A stretch of 64,000 bases of DNA from Rhizobium sp. CFBP 8762 (GCF_014841565.1 NZ_JACYUD010000005.1:1-64000), one strand, 5' to 3'. Shown: positions 25,077 through 34,503, counted from the stretch's first letter. The notes: generated by a model not told the origin, from the letters alone. A program made the numbers and translations.

Positions 25077-28000
25077 ATGCCAAGTTTCTTTATCGACAGG
25101 CCGATTTTCGCCTGGGTTGTGGCCATCATGATCATGGTTGCCGGTGCCATTTCCATTCCCATGCTGCCCATTTCGCAGTACCCGGCGGTGGCACCGCCAC
25201 AGATTTCGGTCAGCACCAGCTATCCCGGTGCCTCATCGGAAGAAACCTATCAAAGCGTGACGCAGCTCATTGAAAACGAGCTGAACGGCATTGAAGGGCT
25301 GCTGTATTTCGAATCCACATCCAGCGCCGCCGGTGCCGTGGAAATCAACGTGACCTTCGCACCGGGTACGGATTCCGGCGATGCCGCCGTGGATGTTCAA
25401 AACCGTGTGCGCCGCGTTGAAGCGCGTCTGCCTGCCTCCGTGGCGCAGCAGGGTATTCAGGTCGAGGAAGCCGGTTCGGGCTTCCTGATGATCGTCTCAC
25501 TGACCGCTACAAACGGACAGATGGATGCGATTGCACTGGGCGATTACCTTAGCCGAAATGTCCTGTCCGAAATTCAGCGTGTGCCCGGTGTGGGCCGTGC
25601 GCAGATGTTTGCGACCGAGCGTTCCATGCGCGTCTGGCTGGACCCGGACAAGCTGGTGGGTCTTAATCTGACCGCAGCCGATGTGACAGCGGCCATCGGT
25701 GCGCAAAACGCGCAGATTGCCGCCGGTAGCATTGGTGCCAAGCCCAACCCGGTCAACCAGCAGATCAGTGCTTCAGTTCTGGTCAAGGGCCAGTTGACGA
25801 CACCGGAAGAGTTTGGTTCCATCGTTCTGCGCGCCAATCCGGATGGCTCGTCCGTTCGCTTGCGTGATGTTGCGCGTCTGGAAGTCGGTGGGCAGGATTA
25901 CAGCACATCCACGCGTCTCAATGGTCAGGCGTCTGCGGCCATCGGTGTGCAGTTGGCCCCAAGCGGCAATGCACTGGCGACATCCAACGCCGTCAAGGCG
26001 CGGATGGAAGAGCTGAAAACGCTGTTCCCGGAAGGGGTGGAATACTCCGTTCCCTATGACACATCGCCATTCGTGTCGGTGTCGATTGAAAAGGTGCTGC
26101 ACACCCTGCTGGAAGCCATCGCTCTGGTGTTCCTGGTGATGTTCCTGTTCCTGCAGAATATTCGCTACACCATCATTCCCACGCTGGTTGTGCCGGTGGC
26201 CTTGCTTGGCACCTGCGCGGTGATGCTGATGATGGGGTTCTCCATCAACGTGCTGACCATGTTCGGCATGGTGCTTGCCATCGGTATTCTCGTGGATGAT
26301 GCGATCATCGTCGTTGAAAACGTTGAGCGCATCATGAGCGAAGAAGGGCTGACTCCCAAGGAAGCCACCAAGAAGGCCATGAGCCAGATCACCAGTGCCA
26401 TCATTGGCATTACGCTGGTTCTGTGCGCCGTGTTTATTCCCATGGCGTTCTTCCCCGGTGCGGTGGGCGTAATCTATCGTCAGTTCAGCTTGACCATGGT
26501 GGTCTCCATCATGTTCTCGGCCTTGCTGGCCATGTCGCTGACACCTGCTCTGTGCGCCAGCTTCCTCAAGCAGGTTCCCAAGGGCCACCACGGCACGAAA
26601 AAGGGCTTCTTCGGCTGGTTCAACCGGGGTTTTGACAGCGCATCCCATACCTATAGCGGGGGCGTGGGCTGGTTGATCCGGCGTGCGGGCCGGTTCATGC
26701 TGGTCTATGTGGTGCTGCTGGGTGGACTTGTTTATCTGTTCATGCAGTTGCCCACCTCGTTCCTCCCGGACGAAGATCAGGGCTTTGTGATCGTCAGCAT
26801 TCAGTTGCCATCGGAAGCCACCGCCAACCGTACCAATGAGGTCATTCAGCAGGCTGAGGAAATCTTCAAGAAGGAAAGTGGCGTCAAAACCATTATCGCC
26901 ATCAATGGCTTCTCGTTCTCGGGTGCCGGACAAAATGCGGGTCTCGCCTTCGTTACGCTGAATGACTGGAGCGAGCGCGATGCCGATAATGTCGCCTCCG
27001 CCATCGCCATGCGTGCGACCATCGCCATGAGCCAGATCAAGGATGCAATCAGCTTCGCCCTGTCACCGCCACCCATTCAGGGCCTTGGCACCACAAGCGG
27101 CTTTACCTTCCGCTTGCAAGACCGGGCCGGTGCAGGCACCGCCGCTCTGGCGGCAGCGCGTGACCAGTTGCTGGGTCTGACTGCCAAAAGTCCTATCCTC
27201 GCCGGTGTGCGTGTCGAGGGTATGCTGGACGCAGCCCAGGTTAATCTGCTGATCGACCGAGAAAAGGCCAATACGTTCGGAGTGACGTTCGCGGATATCA
27301 ACTCGACGATCTCCACCAATCTGGGGTCAACCTACGTCAACGACTTCCCCAATGCAGGCCGTATGCAGCGCGTTACGGTGCAGGCAGATCAAAACCAGCG
27401 TATGCAAACGTCGGATCTATTGAACCTCAACGTTCGCAACAGCAATGGCGGCATGGTGCCGTTGTCAGCCTTCTCCACCATCGAGTGGTCGGTGGGGCCA
27501 TCGCAAACGGTGGGCTATAATGGCTACCCGGCCATTCGTATCAGCGGTGAGACCAAGCCCGGCTACTCCTCCGGGGATGCAATTGCAGAAATGCAGAACC
27601 TGATGAGCCAGTTGCCGCCCGGCTTTGGCTATGAGTGGACCGGCCAGTCCCTGCAGGAAATCCAGTCCGGCAGTCAGATGCCGATCCTGATTGCGCTGTC
27701 CTGCCTGCTGGTGTTCCTGTGCCTGGCTGCACTCTACGAAAGTTGGTCCATTCCGGTGGCTGTGATGCTGGTGGTGCCGCTTGGTGTTATCGGCTCGGTT
27801 GTTGCGGTGCTGCTGCGGGATATGTCCAACGATGTGTACTTCAAGGTCGGCCTCATCACCATCATCGGGCTTTCGGCGAAAAACGCGATTCTGATCATCG
27901 AGTTTGCCAAGGATCTGCACGCGGAGGGCAAATCCTTGCTGGAAGCAACCATTGAGGCAGCGCATCTGCGCTTCCGTCCGATCCTGATGACATCGCTTGC

Positions 28001-28232
28001 CTTTACCCTTGGCGTCGTGCCGCTGGTGATTGCATCCGGTGCCAGCTCCGGCAGCCAGCGGGCTATCGGTACGGGCGTCATGGGTGGAATGATCTCGGCG
28101 ACGGTTCTGGCGATCTTCATGGTGCCGATCTTCTTCGTGTTCATTACGGGACTGTTTACGCGCAAGTCAAAGGATAAGCCGGACGCAATCAACGCCGATA
28201 CGCCCACGACGGTGCCGCCTGTGGCGCACTGA
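25077..28232 (+). CDS. RND multidrug efflux transporter (AcrB/BepE-type, HAE-1)
   Basis: Inner-membrane proton-driven drug exporter of 1051 residues, the normal length. It begins with the typical PSFFIDRPIFAWVVAI and has two large periplasmic loops. Membrane segment 4 carries the proton-relay aspartates in GILVDDAIIVVENVERIM. Segment 10 has the matching lysine in GLSAKNAILIIEFAKD. HAE-1 membership suggests hydrophobic drugs, detergents or bile salts as substrates. No outer-membrane channel gene is present, so a TolC-like partner must be elsewhere. Confidence 0.95.
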   Translation: MPSFFIDRPIFAWVVAIMIMVAGAISIPMLPISQYPAVAPPQISVSTSYPGASSEETYQSVTQLIENELNGIEGLLYFESTSSAAGAVEINVTFAPGTDSGDAAVDVQNRVRRVEARLPASVAQQGIQVEEAGSGFLMIVSLTATNGQMDAIALGDYLSRNVLSEIQRVPGVGRAQMFATERSMRVWLDPDKLVGLNLTAADVTAAIGAQNAQIAAGSIGAKPNPVNQQISASVLVKGQLTTPEEFGSIVLRANPDGSSVRLRDVARLEVGGQDYSTSTRLNGQASAAIGVQLAPSGNALATSNAVKARMEELKTLFPEGVEYSVPYDTSPFVSVSIEKVLHTLLEAIALVFLVMFLFLQNIRYTIIPTLVVPVALLGTCAVMLMMGFSINVLTMFGMVLAIGILVDDAIIVVENVERIMSEEGLTPKEATKKAMSQITSAIIGITLVLCAVFIPMAFFPGAVGVIYRQFSLTMVVSIMFSALLAMSLTPALCASFLKQVPKGHHGTKKGFFGWFNRGFDSASHTYSGGVGWLIRRAGRFMLVYVVLLGGLVYLFMQLPTSFLPDEDQGFVIVSIQLPSEATANRTNEVIQQAEEIFKKESGVKTIIAINGFSFSGAGQNAGLAFVTLNDWSERDADNVASAIAMRATIAMSQIKDAISFALSPPPIQGLGTTSGFTFRLQDRAGAGTAALAAARDQLLGLTAKSPILAGVRVEGMLDAAQVNLLIDREKANTFGVTFADINSTISTNLGSTYVNDFPNAGRMQRVTVQADQNQRMQTSDLLNLNVRNSNGGMVPLSAFSTIEWSVGPSQTVGYNGYPAIRISGETKPGYSSGDAIAEMQNLMSQLPPGFGYEWTGQSLQEIQSGSQMPILIALSCLLVFLCLAALYESWSIPVAVMLVVPLGVIGSVVAVLLRDMSNDVYFKVGLITIIGLSAKNAILIIEFAKDLHAEGKSLLEATIEAAHLRFRPILMTSLAFTLGVVPLVIASGASSGSQRAIGTGVMGGMISATVLAIFMVPIFFVFITGLFTRKSKDKPDAINADTPTTVPPVAH

Positions 28233-28246
28233 CCGGTTCAGACAAA

Positions 28247-28274
28247 GCCGGAGCCTCTTTAGAGAGGCTCCGGC
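28247..28274 (+). terminator. Terminator hairpin after the RND pump gene
   Basis: A perfect 12-base GC-rich stem (GCCGGAGCCTCT with AGAGGCTCCGGC) around TTAG, 15 bases beyond the pump stop. No T run follows, so termination may be partial; it would separate pump and tetR transcripts. Confidence 0.55.
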
Positions 28275-28290
28275 ACAGCTTGCGCTTAAA

Positions 28291-28335
28291 GTTTGTCAGG
28301 GAAAAGTGGAATCCGGTTTTCCCGAAAAGACAAAC
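28291..28335. repeat. Palindromic repeat between pump and tetR
   Basis: Outer arms GTTTGTC/GACAAAC and inner GGGAAAA/TTTTCCC with a GGAATCC centre. It resembles another class of short Brucellaceae-type palindromes (from memory). It could also contain an operator for the TetR gene 68 bases downstream. Confidence 0.55.
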
Positions 28336-28402
28336 CACAACAAACGAATCGAGAGTCTGTCTGGTTCAGAATGAACCCGACAGACTCGAGCGAGGAGGGC
28401 CA

Positions 28403-29086
28403 ATGGTGCGAAGAACCAAGGCCGAGGCACAGGAAACCCGCCAGCGCATCATTGATGCGGCTGAGCACATCTTCTTCCTGAAAGGCGTATCCGACACCAC
28501 ACTGGAAGACGTTGCGCGTGAAGCGGGCGTAACCCGGGGCGCGATCTACTGGCATTTTGCCAACAAGGTTGCGTTGTTTCTGGCGCTTTATGAAACCGTC
28601 AATCTGCCGCAGGAAGACATGCTGGCCCATGGGCTGGATGAAGGTATACAGCAAACTATGGACCGTCTGGAATCGGCCGGGATTGATTGGCTGACGGATA
28701 TTTCATCCGACCAGCAGCGCCAGCGCATCTACACCATTCTTTTGCGATGTGATTACCGGGGTGAGCTTGTCGCCGTTCTCAACAAGCAAAAGGAAGCCGA
28801 AAAAGAGCGCATGGTTGCCTTTACCGCTCTGTTTCAGGATGCACAGAAGCGCGGATATCTGCGCCGCAACTGGACACCCGACGCCGCTGCCCGCACGATC
28901 TGTTGGGCCATGAAGGGACTGGTTTCCGATTGGCTTCTTTTCGGACAGAATTTTGATCTGGTGTGCGCCGGAAAAGACATGCTGTCCCGGCTGTTCGAAG
29001 GGTTTCGGGAGGATGCTATTGCCTGCCAGACCCTTACATCTGCGGCGAGGAACGTTCCTGCACGTGGCGGGCCCAATCCTCACTGA
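28403..29086 (+). CDS. TetR/AcrR-family transcriptional repressor of the adjacent RND pump
   Basis: 227 residues from the ATG at 28403, which has a strong GAGGAGGG; the frame upstream runs through a repeat and is not coding. The N-terminal helix-turn-helix (about residues 10-58; TTLEDVAREAGVTRGAIYWHF) is close to AcrR/TtgR. The C-terminal ligand domain carries the AcrR-type CDYRGEL and ICWAMKGLVSDWL motifs. It is downstream of the pump on the same strand instead of divergent. The 3' end overlaps the convergent transglutaminase gene by 53 bases. Confidence 0.88.
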   Translation: MVRRTKAEAQETRQRIIDAAEHIFFLKGVSDTTLEDVAREAGVTRGAIYWHFANKVALFLALYETVNLPQEDMLAHGLDEGIQQTMDRLESAGIDWLTDISSDQQRQRIYTILLRCDYRGELVAVLNKQKEAEKERMVAFTALFQDAQKRGYLRRNWTPDAAARTICWAMKGLVSDWLLFGQNFDLVCAGKDMLSRLFEGFREDAIACQTLTSAARNVPARGGPNPH

Positions 29087-29948
29087 ACCATGGATTGATC
29101 AGCGAAACCTGATTTTGCGGCGCCGTTTCCGTCACCTCACTGCTGGTTTCCTCGTAGGTCCATACCTTGAACGTGGTCAACTGATGCGGGCCGAATGTAG
29201 ATAGCATGGGAATGTCATTGGCATCCTTGCCGCGAGCCACCACAATGCGCCCGATGCGCCGTGTATTGTGGCGGGCATCGAATGTGTGCCAGCGCCCACC
29301 AAGATAGACCTCCAGCCATGCGTTGAAGTCCATGGGTGCTGGATCGGCGGGTACGCCAATATCGCCCATATAGCCATTGACGTAACGGGCAGGAATGTTC
29401 ATGCACCGGCAAAAGGCAACAGCCAGATGCGCGAAGTCACGGCAGACGCCAACACGCTCTTCATGCGCTTCCAATGCCGTGCGTGTGTTGCGCGCATAGC
29501 CGTAGCTGAAGGAAATGCGGTTGTTCACGTAGTCGCAAATGGCCTGAACTCGCTCCCAGCCCTTTGGAACGTTGCCAAACAGGCGCCATGCAATATCACC
29601 GAGTTGGTCCGTCTCGCAGTAGCGGCTTCCGGTTAGAAACGGCAGGCATTCCGGCGGCAGGTCTTCTACAGGATGCTCAATGGCGTCCCAGGCAACCGGG
29701 TCCGGCTCGCCGCTGTTGCGCATGATTGCATCATAGGCGAGCGTTACACCGCCCGCAGGCGCTACCAGACGCAGGCAGTTGTTGCCGAACGGGTCCTTGT
29801 AGCTTTCCAGAGGAACATCGGGAAATGTCCGGGGACCGGTTTCCTCGACAATTTCATCGCGACGCGCATCCTCTACCGAAAGGCAGGTGGTGATGGGCGT
29901 TGCCTGAAAGCAGGATATGCCAATTTCGTAGCCGATACGGATCAACAT
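29034..29948 (-). CDS. Transglutaminase-like cysteine protease family protein
   Basis: 304 residues, transglutaminase-core superfamily with the archaeal/bacterial type N-terminal beta domain (begins MLIRIGYEIGISCF). The catalytic cysteine is in RVGVCRDFAHLAVAFCR, and the histidine and aspartate are in GGRWHTFDARHN. No signal peptide is seen, so it is probably cytoplasmic. Members often accompany ATP-grasp or alpha-E proteins in peptide-ligase clusters, but none is adjacent here. Substrate unknown. Its 3' end overlaps tetR tail to tail. Confidence 0.85.
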   Translation of the reverse strand: MLIRIGYEIGISCFQATPITTCLSVEDARRDEIVEETGPRTFPDVPLESYKDPFGNNCLRLVAPAGGVTLAYDAIMRNSGEPDPVAWDAIEHPVEDLPPECLPFLTGSRYCETDQLGDIAWRLFGNVPKGWERVQAICDYVNNRISFSYGYARNTRTALEAHEERVGVCRDFAHLAVAFCRCMNIPARYVNGYMGDIGVPADPAPMDFNAWLEVYLGGRWHTFDARHNTRRIGRIVVARGKDANDIPMLSTFGPHQLTTFKVWTYEETSSEVTETAPQNQVSLINPWFSEDWARHVQERSSPQM

Positions 29949-30013
29949 TGCCGTTCTCCCTTTTTGTGAGAGAATGACTGCTTCCGGCTTTTGTTCCCTG
30001 TGCCTCGAGGGTT

Positions 30014-30421
30014 TTAAGGGTCAGTATAGCCCGAAGCGCGAATGTCCATTTCACTGGTTTTCGGGTCATTTTTGAACAAAAGCACGCCATCCATCTCGGA
30101 ATGGGCCGGAACATAATCAAAAACCACCTCGCGGTTTTCCAAAGACTGCCCGTTTGCCATCAATTCACCCTGAACCGTTACCCCGGCTGCTGCCATCGGG
30201 CCGTCGTTTTTTATCAGAAATTCCACCTCAAAAGACGGACCCTGCTGTGTCTGGTTGATAATTTCAATGCTGAGAAGCGGCTTGCCTCCGGTGCTGCTCA
30301 ATGCCTGCCAACAGACCCAGCCAATCATCGCCAACACCAGACAGGCGGAAATGATGCCAAAAATCCATTCGATCAGCGCGGTTTCCTGCGAACTTTCCGG
30401 GTTGGGAGACGATTTTGCCAT
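30014..30421 (-). CDS. TIGR02588-type single-span membrane protein
   Basis: 135 residues. One membrane segment (about residues 17-43) follows a short Ser/Pro-rich cytoplasmic N-terminus, and the rest is a periplasmic beta-rich domain (LLSIEIINQTQQGPSFEVEFLIKNDGPMAAAGVTVQGEL) of immunoglobulin or CARDB-like appearance. It matches what I remember of the TIGR02588 family, which is found beside TIGR02587 proteins, as here (gap 12 bases). Function unknown; the pairing suggests a membrane complex. Confidence 0.75.
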   Translation of the reverse strand: MAKSSPNPESSQETALIEWIFGIISACLVLAMIGWVCWQALSSTGGKPLLSIEIINQTQQGPSFEVEFLIKNDGPMAAAGVTVQGELMANGQSLENREVVFDYVPAHSEMDGVLLFKNDPKTSEMDIRASGYTDP

Positions 30422-30433
30422 GGGAATTCTGCC

Positions 30434-31291
30434 TTACAAAATCAGTCGGGCTGCTGCGGCCCCAATGGAGGCGGGCAAGCCCAGAACGATGACGGTGTAG
30501 AGAACCTGGGTGTAGGATACGCCATCCACGCGCTCAAACGTCCAGAGCGTGTAAAAGCTGATCAACAGTGCCAGCACATAGCCGACCATCGTAAACCGGA
30601 AGAATGCGTGCCACCATGGCATGTCCGGCGAGAGCATGTGGGAGCCCTTGAAGCAGACCGCATAGACGAACCCATGCATGGCAAGCACAGACACGACAAC
30701 CAGCGCCAACGCGTGCCAGCCGGTCATCTTGTAGGCAATCACGATCATCTCGTCCGTCGGTGCGATGTTGAGGCTTAAAAACAAAGCACCGATGGCCATG
30801 AGAAACAGTTCATCCAGATAGCCGACATCGCCGGTTGGGCTGTCGTCGTCATCATCGTCTTCGAGACTATCGTTTCCCAACTGGCTGCGACCGAGCAGGG
30901 CACCCATGCCCGCCGATACCGATTGCAGAGCGATTTTGCCGACGATTTCATCAAGCGACATATCAGGCGATAGCTGGTTGAAAACGGTCAGAATGATGAC
31001 GCTGGAAAAGATGCCGATACCATAGGCGAGGCAGGCGTCGCGCAGCGCATCCGACCAGGACAGTGTACGCTCAAATCCAATGCGGTGAGCCAAAACCACT
31101 AGCAAGGGCAGCGTGACGATCAAGAGAATGAACAGGCGTGTGCGGTCCATAAACATGCCAAGCGACCACATTTCCATGGTCATCAGCATGGGGATGGCAA
31201 ACAAAAGGGCGCCGCCAATGCCGCGCCCAATGCCGATCAGATAGCTGTTCGATTGCCGGTCTGTGTCGTTTGAAGAAGATGCCTGCGCCAT
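30434..31291 (-). CDS. TIGR02587-type integral membrane protein
   Basis: 285 residues from the ATG at 31291; earlier codons overlap the BON gene's leader and are not hydrophobic. About seven hydrophobic segments are apparent. A very acidic cytoplasmic or periplasmic loop (about residues 140-155, a run of aspartates) lies between segments 4 and 5. It resembles the uncharacterised TIGR02587 family. It sits between a BON-domain gene and its usual TIGR02588 partner on one strand, so the three are probably co-transcribed. No transport or catalytic motif is recognised. Confidence 0.75.
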   Translation of the reverse strand: MAQASSSNDTDRQSNSYLIGIGRGIGGALLFAIPMLMTMEMWSLGMFMDRTRLFILLIVTLPLLVVLAHRIGFERTLSWSDALRDACLAYGIGIFSSVIILTVFNQLSPDMSLDEIVGKIALQSVSAGMGALLGRSQLGNDSLEDDDDDDSPTGDVGYLDELFLMAIGALFLSLNIAPTDEMIVIAYKMTGWHALALVVVSVLAMHGFVYAVCFKGSHMLSPDMPWWHAFFRFTMVGYVLALLISFYTLWTFERVDGVSYTQVLYTVIVLGLPASIGAAAARLIL

Positions 31292-31340
31292 GGAAGCCTT
31301 AATTTTATGGCACCGTCTTCCGGGTGCATGGGGCCGATTG

Positions 31341-31877
31341 TTATTCGTCGTAGTCGGCGGGGATGTTGGCGTCCACACCGTTCAAGGTCAACTGACTCTT
31401 CACTTTTTTCACACCCGCAATGCTGCCTGCAATTTCGACAGCGCGCTGGCGCTCGCGTGCGTCGCCCACAAACCCTTGAAGAAACACAACACCGTTTGCT
31501 GCGCGAATATCGATGCCGGTTGCATCCAGCGCCTCATCGTTTTCGATCGCATCGTTGACGGCTTCCTCCAAGGCGGAATCATCAGTAATCTGCGCCTCGT
31601 CTCCATCAGGGTATACTTCGAGCTTGTGCTCGTGCTTCTGGGATTCAGATTCGGTCAAGGTTTCGTATCCCGGATTGGTGTCGCCATCGAAATTCGTGCC
31701 GGTTTCGCCATAGGCGCGATTTTCCGCAGGCTTGGAAACGGCGCCCGGCTCATCGGCATAGGGCCAGCCATCTTCAATATCGCGCTCTTCATAATCGCGA
31801 TAATCTTCCTGTCGATTGGTGTCGCTCGTCGGGGCGATCTTATTCGGAACTGGCTTGTTGGTGCGCTCGTTTTCCAT
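31341..31877 (-). CDS. BON-domain protein with long acidic N-terminus
   Basis: 178 residues from the ATG at 31877, preceded by GAAGG. No signal peptide. The first 100 residues are acidic, Gln/Glu/Asp-rich and probably disordered. The C-terminal part (about 100-170) is a single BON domain (ALEEAVNDAIENDEALDATGIDIRAANGVVFLQGFV...), a fold associated with membrane or phospholipid binding and osmotic protection (OsmY, Kbp). It is the first gene of the BON-TIGR02587-TIGR02588 operon, with a 49-base gap to the next gene. Confidence 0.82.
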   Translation of the reverse strand: MENERTNKPVPNKIAPTSDTNRQEDYRDYEERDIEDGWPYADEPGAVSKPAENRAYGETGTNFDGDTNPGYETLTESESQKHEHKLEVYPDGDEAQITDDSALEEAVNDAIENDEALDATGIDIRAANGVVFLQGFVGDARERQRAVEIAGSIAGVKKVKSQLTLNGVDANIPADYDE

Positions 31878-31935
31878 CGTTCTTTTACCTTCAATCATGC
31901 GGTTTGGATAAAGAACGGCTGGAACGAGGATTGGT

Positions 31936-32640
31936 TCAATCGGCAGAGACAGGATTGTCTGGCAGCGCCCAATCGATCGGCGTTAAACCATTGTCCTGCA
32001 AAAACGTATTGGCCTTGGAAAAATGATGATTGCCAAAAAAGCCGTTATGCGCTGACAAGGGCGACGGATGCGCCGATTTCAGCACCAGATGGCGGGTGGT
32101 GTCGACAAAGGCAGCTTTTTTCTGCGCGTAGGAACCCCACAGCATAAATACGACCGGGTGTGGCCCGGCATTGATGGCCCGCACCACAGCATCGGTAAAC
32201 TTTTCCCACCCCTTGCCCTGATGGGATGCGGCCTGCGCCCGCTCCACGGTCAGCACGCTGTTCAAAAGCAGCACGCCTTGCTGTGCCCAGCTTTCCAGAA
32301 AGCCATGGCGCGCTGGCGCAATACCAAGATCGCTTTCCAGTTCCTTGTAGATATTCTTGAGCGATGGCGGAATGGCAACGCCGGGGCGCACGCTGAAGCT
32401 GAGGCCATGGGCTTGGCCGACGCCGTGGTATGGGTCCTGTCCAAGAATGACGACCTTCACATTGTCGAGCGGGGTCAGATCCAACGCCCTAAAATACTCT
32501 GACCCCTTGGGGAAAATCGTTTTCCCCGCATCCTTCTCCTGCTTGAGAAAGGTTTTGAGAACGGCCATGTAAGGGCTGGTAAACTCGTTTGCGAGCGCCT
32601 GTTTCCAGCTTTCATCAAGCTTGATTGTGGCAGTGGTCAT
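31936..32640 (-). CDS. ung: Uracil-DNA glycosylase (family 1)
   Basis: UNG, 234 residues from the ATG at 32640 with AGGGG upstream; the longer frame runs into a repeat. It removes uracil from DNA in base excision repair. The water-activating loop GQDPYH is at residues 67-72 with the catalytic aspartate at 69. The Pro-rich and Gly-Ser regions ([19 protein letters not shown]) and the Leu-loop [11 protein letters not shown], containing the catalytic histidine, are intact. Confidence 0.97.
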   Translation of the reverse strand: MTTATIKLDESWKQALANEFTSPYMAVLKTFLKQEKDAGKTIFPKGSEYFRALDLTPLDNVKVVILGQDPYHGVGQAHGLSFSVRPGVAIPPSLKNIYKELESDLGIAPARHGFLESWAQQGVLLLNSVLTVERAQAASHQGKGWEKFTDAVVRAINAGPHPVVFMLWGSYAQKKAAFVDTTRHLVLKSAHPSPLSAHNGFFGNHHFSKANTFLQDNGLTPIDWALPDNPVSAD

Positions 32641-32657
32641 AGGTGTAACCCCTTGAA

Positions 32658-32762
32658 TTAGAGCGTTTTCCGACCTGATTGTATCAGATCGGCGCTCTAA
32701 TATTCTTATGTTGAAGCATATTCTTTTCGATCCTCGTTTCACTCCGGTCGGAATATGCTCTA
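32658..32762. repeat. Composite palindromic repeat between ung and the hydroxyacid dehydrogenase
   Basis: Two stem-loops side by side. The first has TTAGAGCG/CGCTCTAA outer arms (32658-32665 and 32693-32700) with an inner CTGAT/ATCAG stem. The second has GCATATTC/GAATATGC (32716-32723 and 32751-32758). The second runs into the dehydrogenase stop codon. The AGAGCG...CGCTCT arm recurs at 37831-37854. It is typical of dispersed palindromes in Brucellaceae-like genomes (from memory). Confidence 0.6.
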
Positions 32763-33773
32763 AAGCCGTCCCGGCAGAACACGGTCCGGTGGGCGGTGGC
32801 CGTCGAAGAAGGTGCGGATATTGATAACGACCTTGTCCCCCATGTCGATGCGCCCTTCGAGCGTTGCCGAACTCATATGGGGCAGAAGCACGGCTTTGCC
32901 CTGTTCGGCCAGCTTCACAAGCTTGGGGTTGATGGCGGGCTCATTCTGAAACACATCGAGCCCCGCCCCGGCAATGCGCCCTTCGCGCAGGCATTTGATC
33001 AGCGCGGCCTCGTCCACGATATCACCGCGCGCGGTGTTGATAATGGTGCTTGTCGGACGCATCAGTTCCAGCCGCCGTGCGGAAATCAGGTGGTAGGTCG
33101 CGGGCGTGGAGGGGCAATGGATGGAAACGATATCCACCCGCGCCAGCATCTGGTCGAGACTATCCCAATAGGTGGCTTCCAGCTGCTCTTCGGTGTGATG
33201 GTCAACCCGGTTTCGATTGTGGTAATGAATGGACAGGCCGAAAGCCTTGGCGCGCCGTGCGACCGCCGTGCCAATCCGGCCCATGCCGACAATGCCGATG
33301 CGCTTGCCGGATATGCGCCGTCCCAGCATCCATGTGGGCGACCAGCCCGCCCATTCGGCGCGCTTGTCAGCCAGAATAGCAGCACCTTCGGTCAGGCGGC
33401 GGGGCACGGCCAGTATCAGCGCCATTGTCATATCAGCCGTGTCGTCGGTCAGCACATTGGGCGTGTTGGTAACGGTGATGCCGCGCCGGGCGGCCGCTTC
33501 CACATCGATGTGATCGACGCCGTTGGAAAAGCTGGCAATCAGCTTGAGTTGCGGACCGGCCTCGGCGATCAGGCTGTCATCAATCCGGTCGGTGAGGGTC
33601 GGCACGAGAACATCCGCCGTTTGCAGGGCGCGGATCAGGTCTTCGCGCGTGCGCGGCACATCATCGATATTCAGCTCGGCGTCGAACAGTTCCCGCATCC
33701 GCGTTTCCACCAGATCCGGCAGTTTGCGGGTGATATAGACCTTCGGCTTTTTCTTCGCGGACGTTGACGACAT
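32760..33773 (-). CDS. D-2-hydroxyacid dehydrogenase (glyoxylate/hydroxypyruvate reductase, GhrB-type)
   Basis: Cytoplasmic NAD(P)H-dependent dehydrogenase, 337 residues. The Rossmann motif is [20 protein letters not shown] (about residues 158-177). The catalytic triad comes from the arginine after NTARGD, the glutamate in GLDVFQNEP, and an HMSS histidine (LLPHMSSAT). The sequence resembles glyoxylate reductases (GyaR/GhrB) more than phosphoglycerate dehydrogenase; there is no ACT domain. A second, GhrA-type reductase lies at 49773. Confidence 0.9.
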   Translation of the reverse strand: MSSTSAKKKPKVYITRKLPDLVETRMRELFDAELNIDDVPRTREDLIRALQTADVLVPTLTDRIDDSLIAEAGPQLKLIASFSNGVDHIDVEAAARRGITVTNTPNVLTDDTADMTMALILAVPRRLTEGAAILADKRAEWAGWSPTWMLGRRISGKRIGIVGMGRIGTAVARRAKAFGLSIHYHNRNRVDHHTEEQLEATYWDSLDQMLARVDIVSIHCPSTPATYHLISARRLELMRPTSTIINTARGDIVDEAALIKCLREGRIAGAGLDVFQNEPAINPKLVKLAEQGKAVLLPHMSSATLEGRIDMGDKVVINIRTFFDGHRPPDRVLPGRL

Positions 33774-33963
33774 GGACGACGCTTTCGAGAACTCTCGTTG
33801 ACGGAACTTTAACCAAGTTGGCTGATAAATACGATTTCAAGGGCATTTTCTACCAGACCCGGGCAGGAAGACAACCAAACTTGCTGGCTTTTCGCTCAGT
33901 GGCCGCGTGAGATTTGCTCTCGGCAAAGGACTTGCCGAAAAGTTGTGTCGGAAACGGATCGCC

Positions 33964-34503
33964 ATGCCTCACAGTGTTTCAAGGCTCTGCATTGCCATTT
34001 TCGTCAGCCTCGCAACGTTTGGTGCCGTTGCGTCGAGTGCGGCTGCACAAGCCGCCAAAGGCCCCAGCGGCCTGCCGCTTCCACGGTTCGTCAGCCTGAA
34101 ATCCAAAAGCGTCAATCTGCGCATCGGCCCCTCGGTGGATTACGCCGTGGCATGGCGCTACCTCAAATCCGGTCTGCCGGTGGAAATCATTCAGGAATAC
34201 GACAACTGGCGGCGTATCCGCGATGCCGATGGCACGGAAGGCTGGGTCAATCAGGCGCTTCTTTCGGGCGAACGCACGGCGGTGACCGCACCCTGGATGC
34301 GCGGCAAGGGCGACAGCGTGTATGTCAACATGCGCCGTGAGCCACAGGTCAATGCGGCTGTGGTGGCGCGCCTTCAACCCGGCGTGGTGATCCGCATGGG
34401 TGAATGCAATGGCGACTGGTGCCATGCCAATGCGGGTGGTGCGGAAGGCTGGATTTCGCAAGGTGAAGTCTGGGGCGCCTATCCCGGTGAAGCGTTCAAG
34501 TGA
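33964..34503 (+). CDS. Exported bacterial SH3-domain protein
   Basis: 179 residues from the ATG at 33964. The frame extends upstream to a GTG at 33907, but the signal peptide begins best here (about residues 1-28, ending SAAAQA). Two bacterial SH3 (SH3_4-like) repeats follow: FVSLKSKSVNLRIGPSVDY...WRRIRDADGTEGWVNQ and VYVNMRREPQVNAAVVAR...WCHANAGGAEGWISQ. Such proteins sit in the periplasm and may bind peptidoglycan; no catalytic domain is attached. Confidence 0.85.
   Translation: MPHSVSRLCIAIFVSLATFGAVASSAAAQAAKGPSGLPLPRFVSLKSKSVNLRIGPSVDYAVAWRYLKSGLPVEIIQEYDNWRRIRDADGTEGWVNQALLSGERTAVTAPWMRGKGDSVYVNMRREPQVNAAVVARLQPGVVIRMGECNGDWCHANAGGAEGWISQGEVWGAYPGEAFK

Noticed and set aside
25773..26933. 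Long open frame (386 codons) antisense to the RND pump gene
   Set aside because: Rich in His, Gln and Arg, without a ribosome binding site, and lying fully within a strongly conserved AcrB coding region; a codon-bias shadow.
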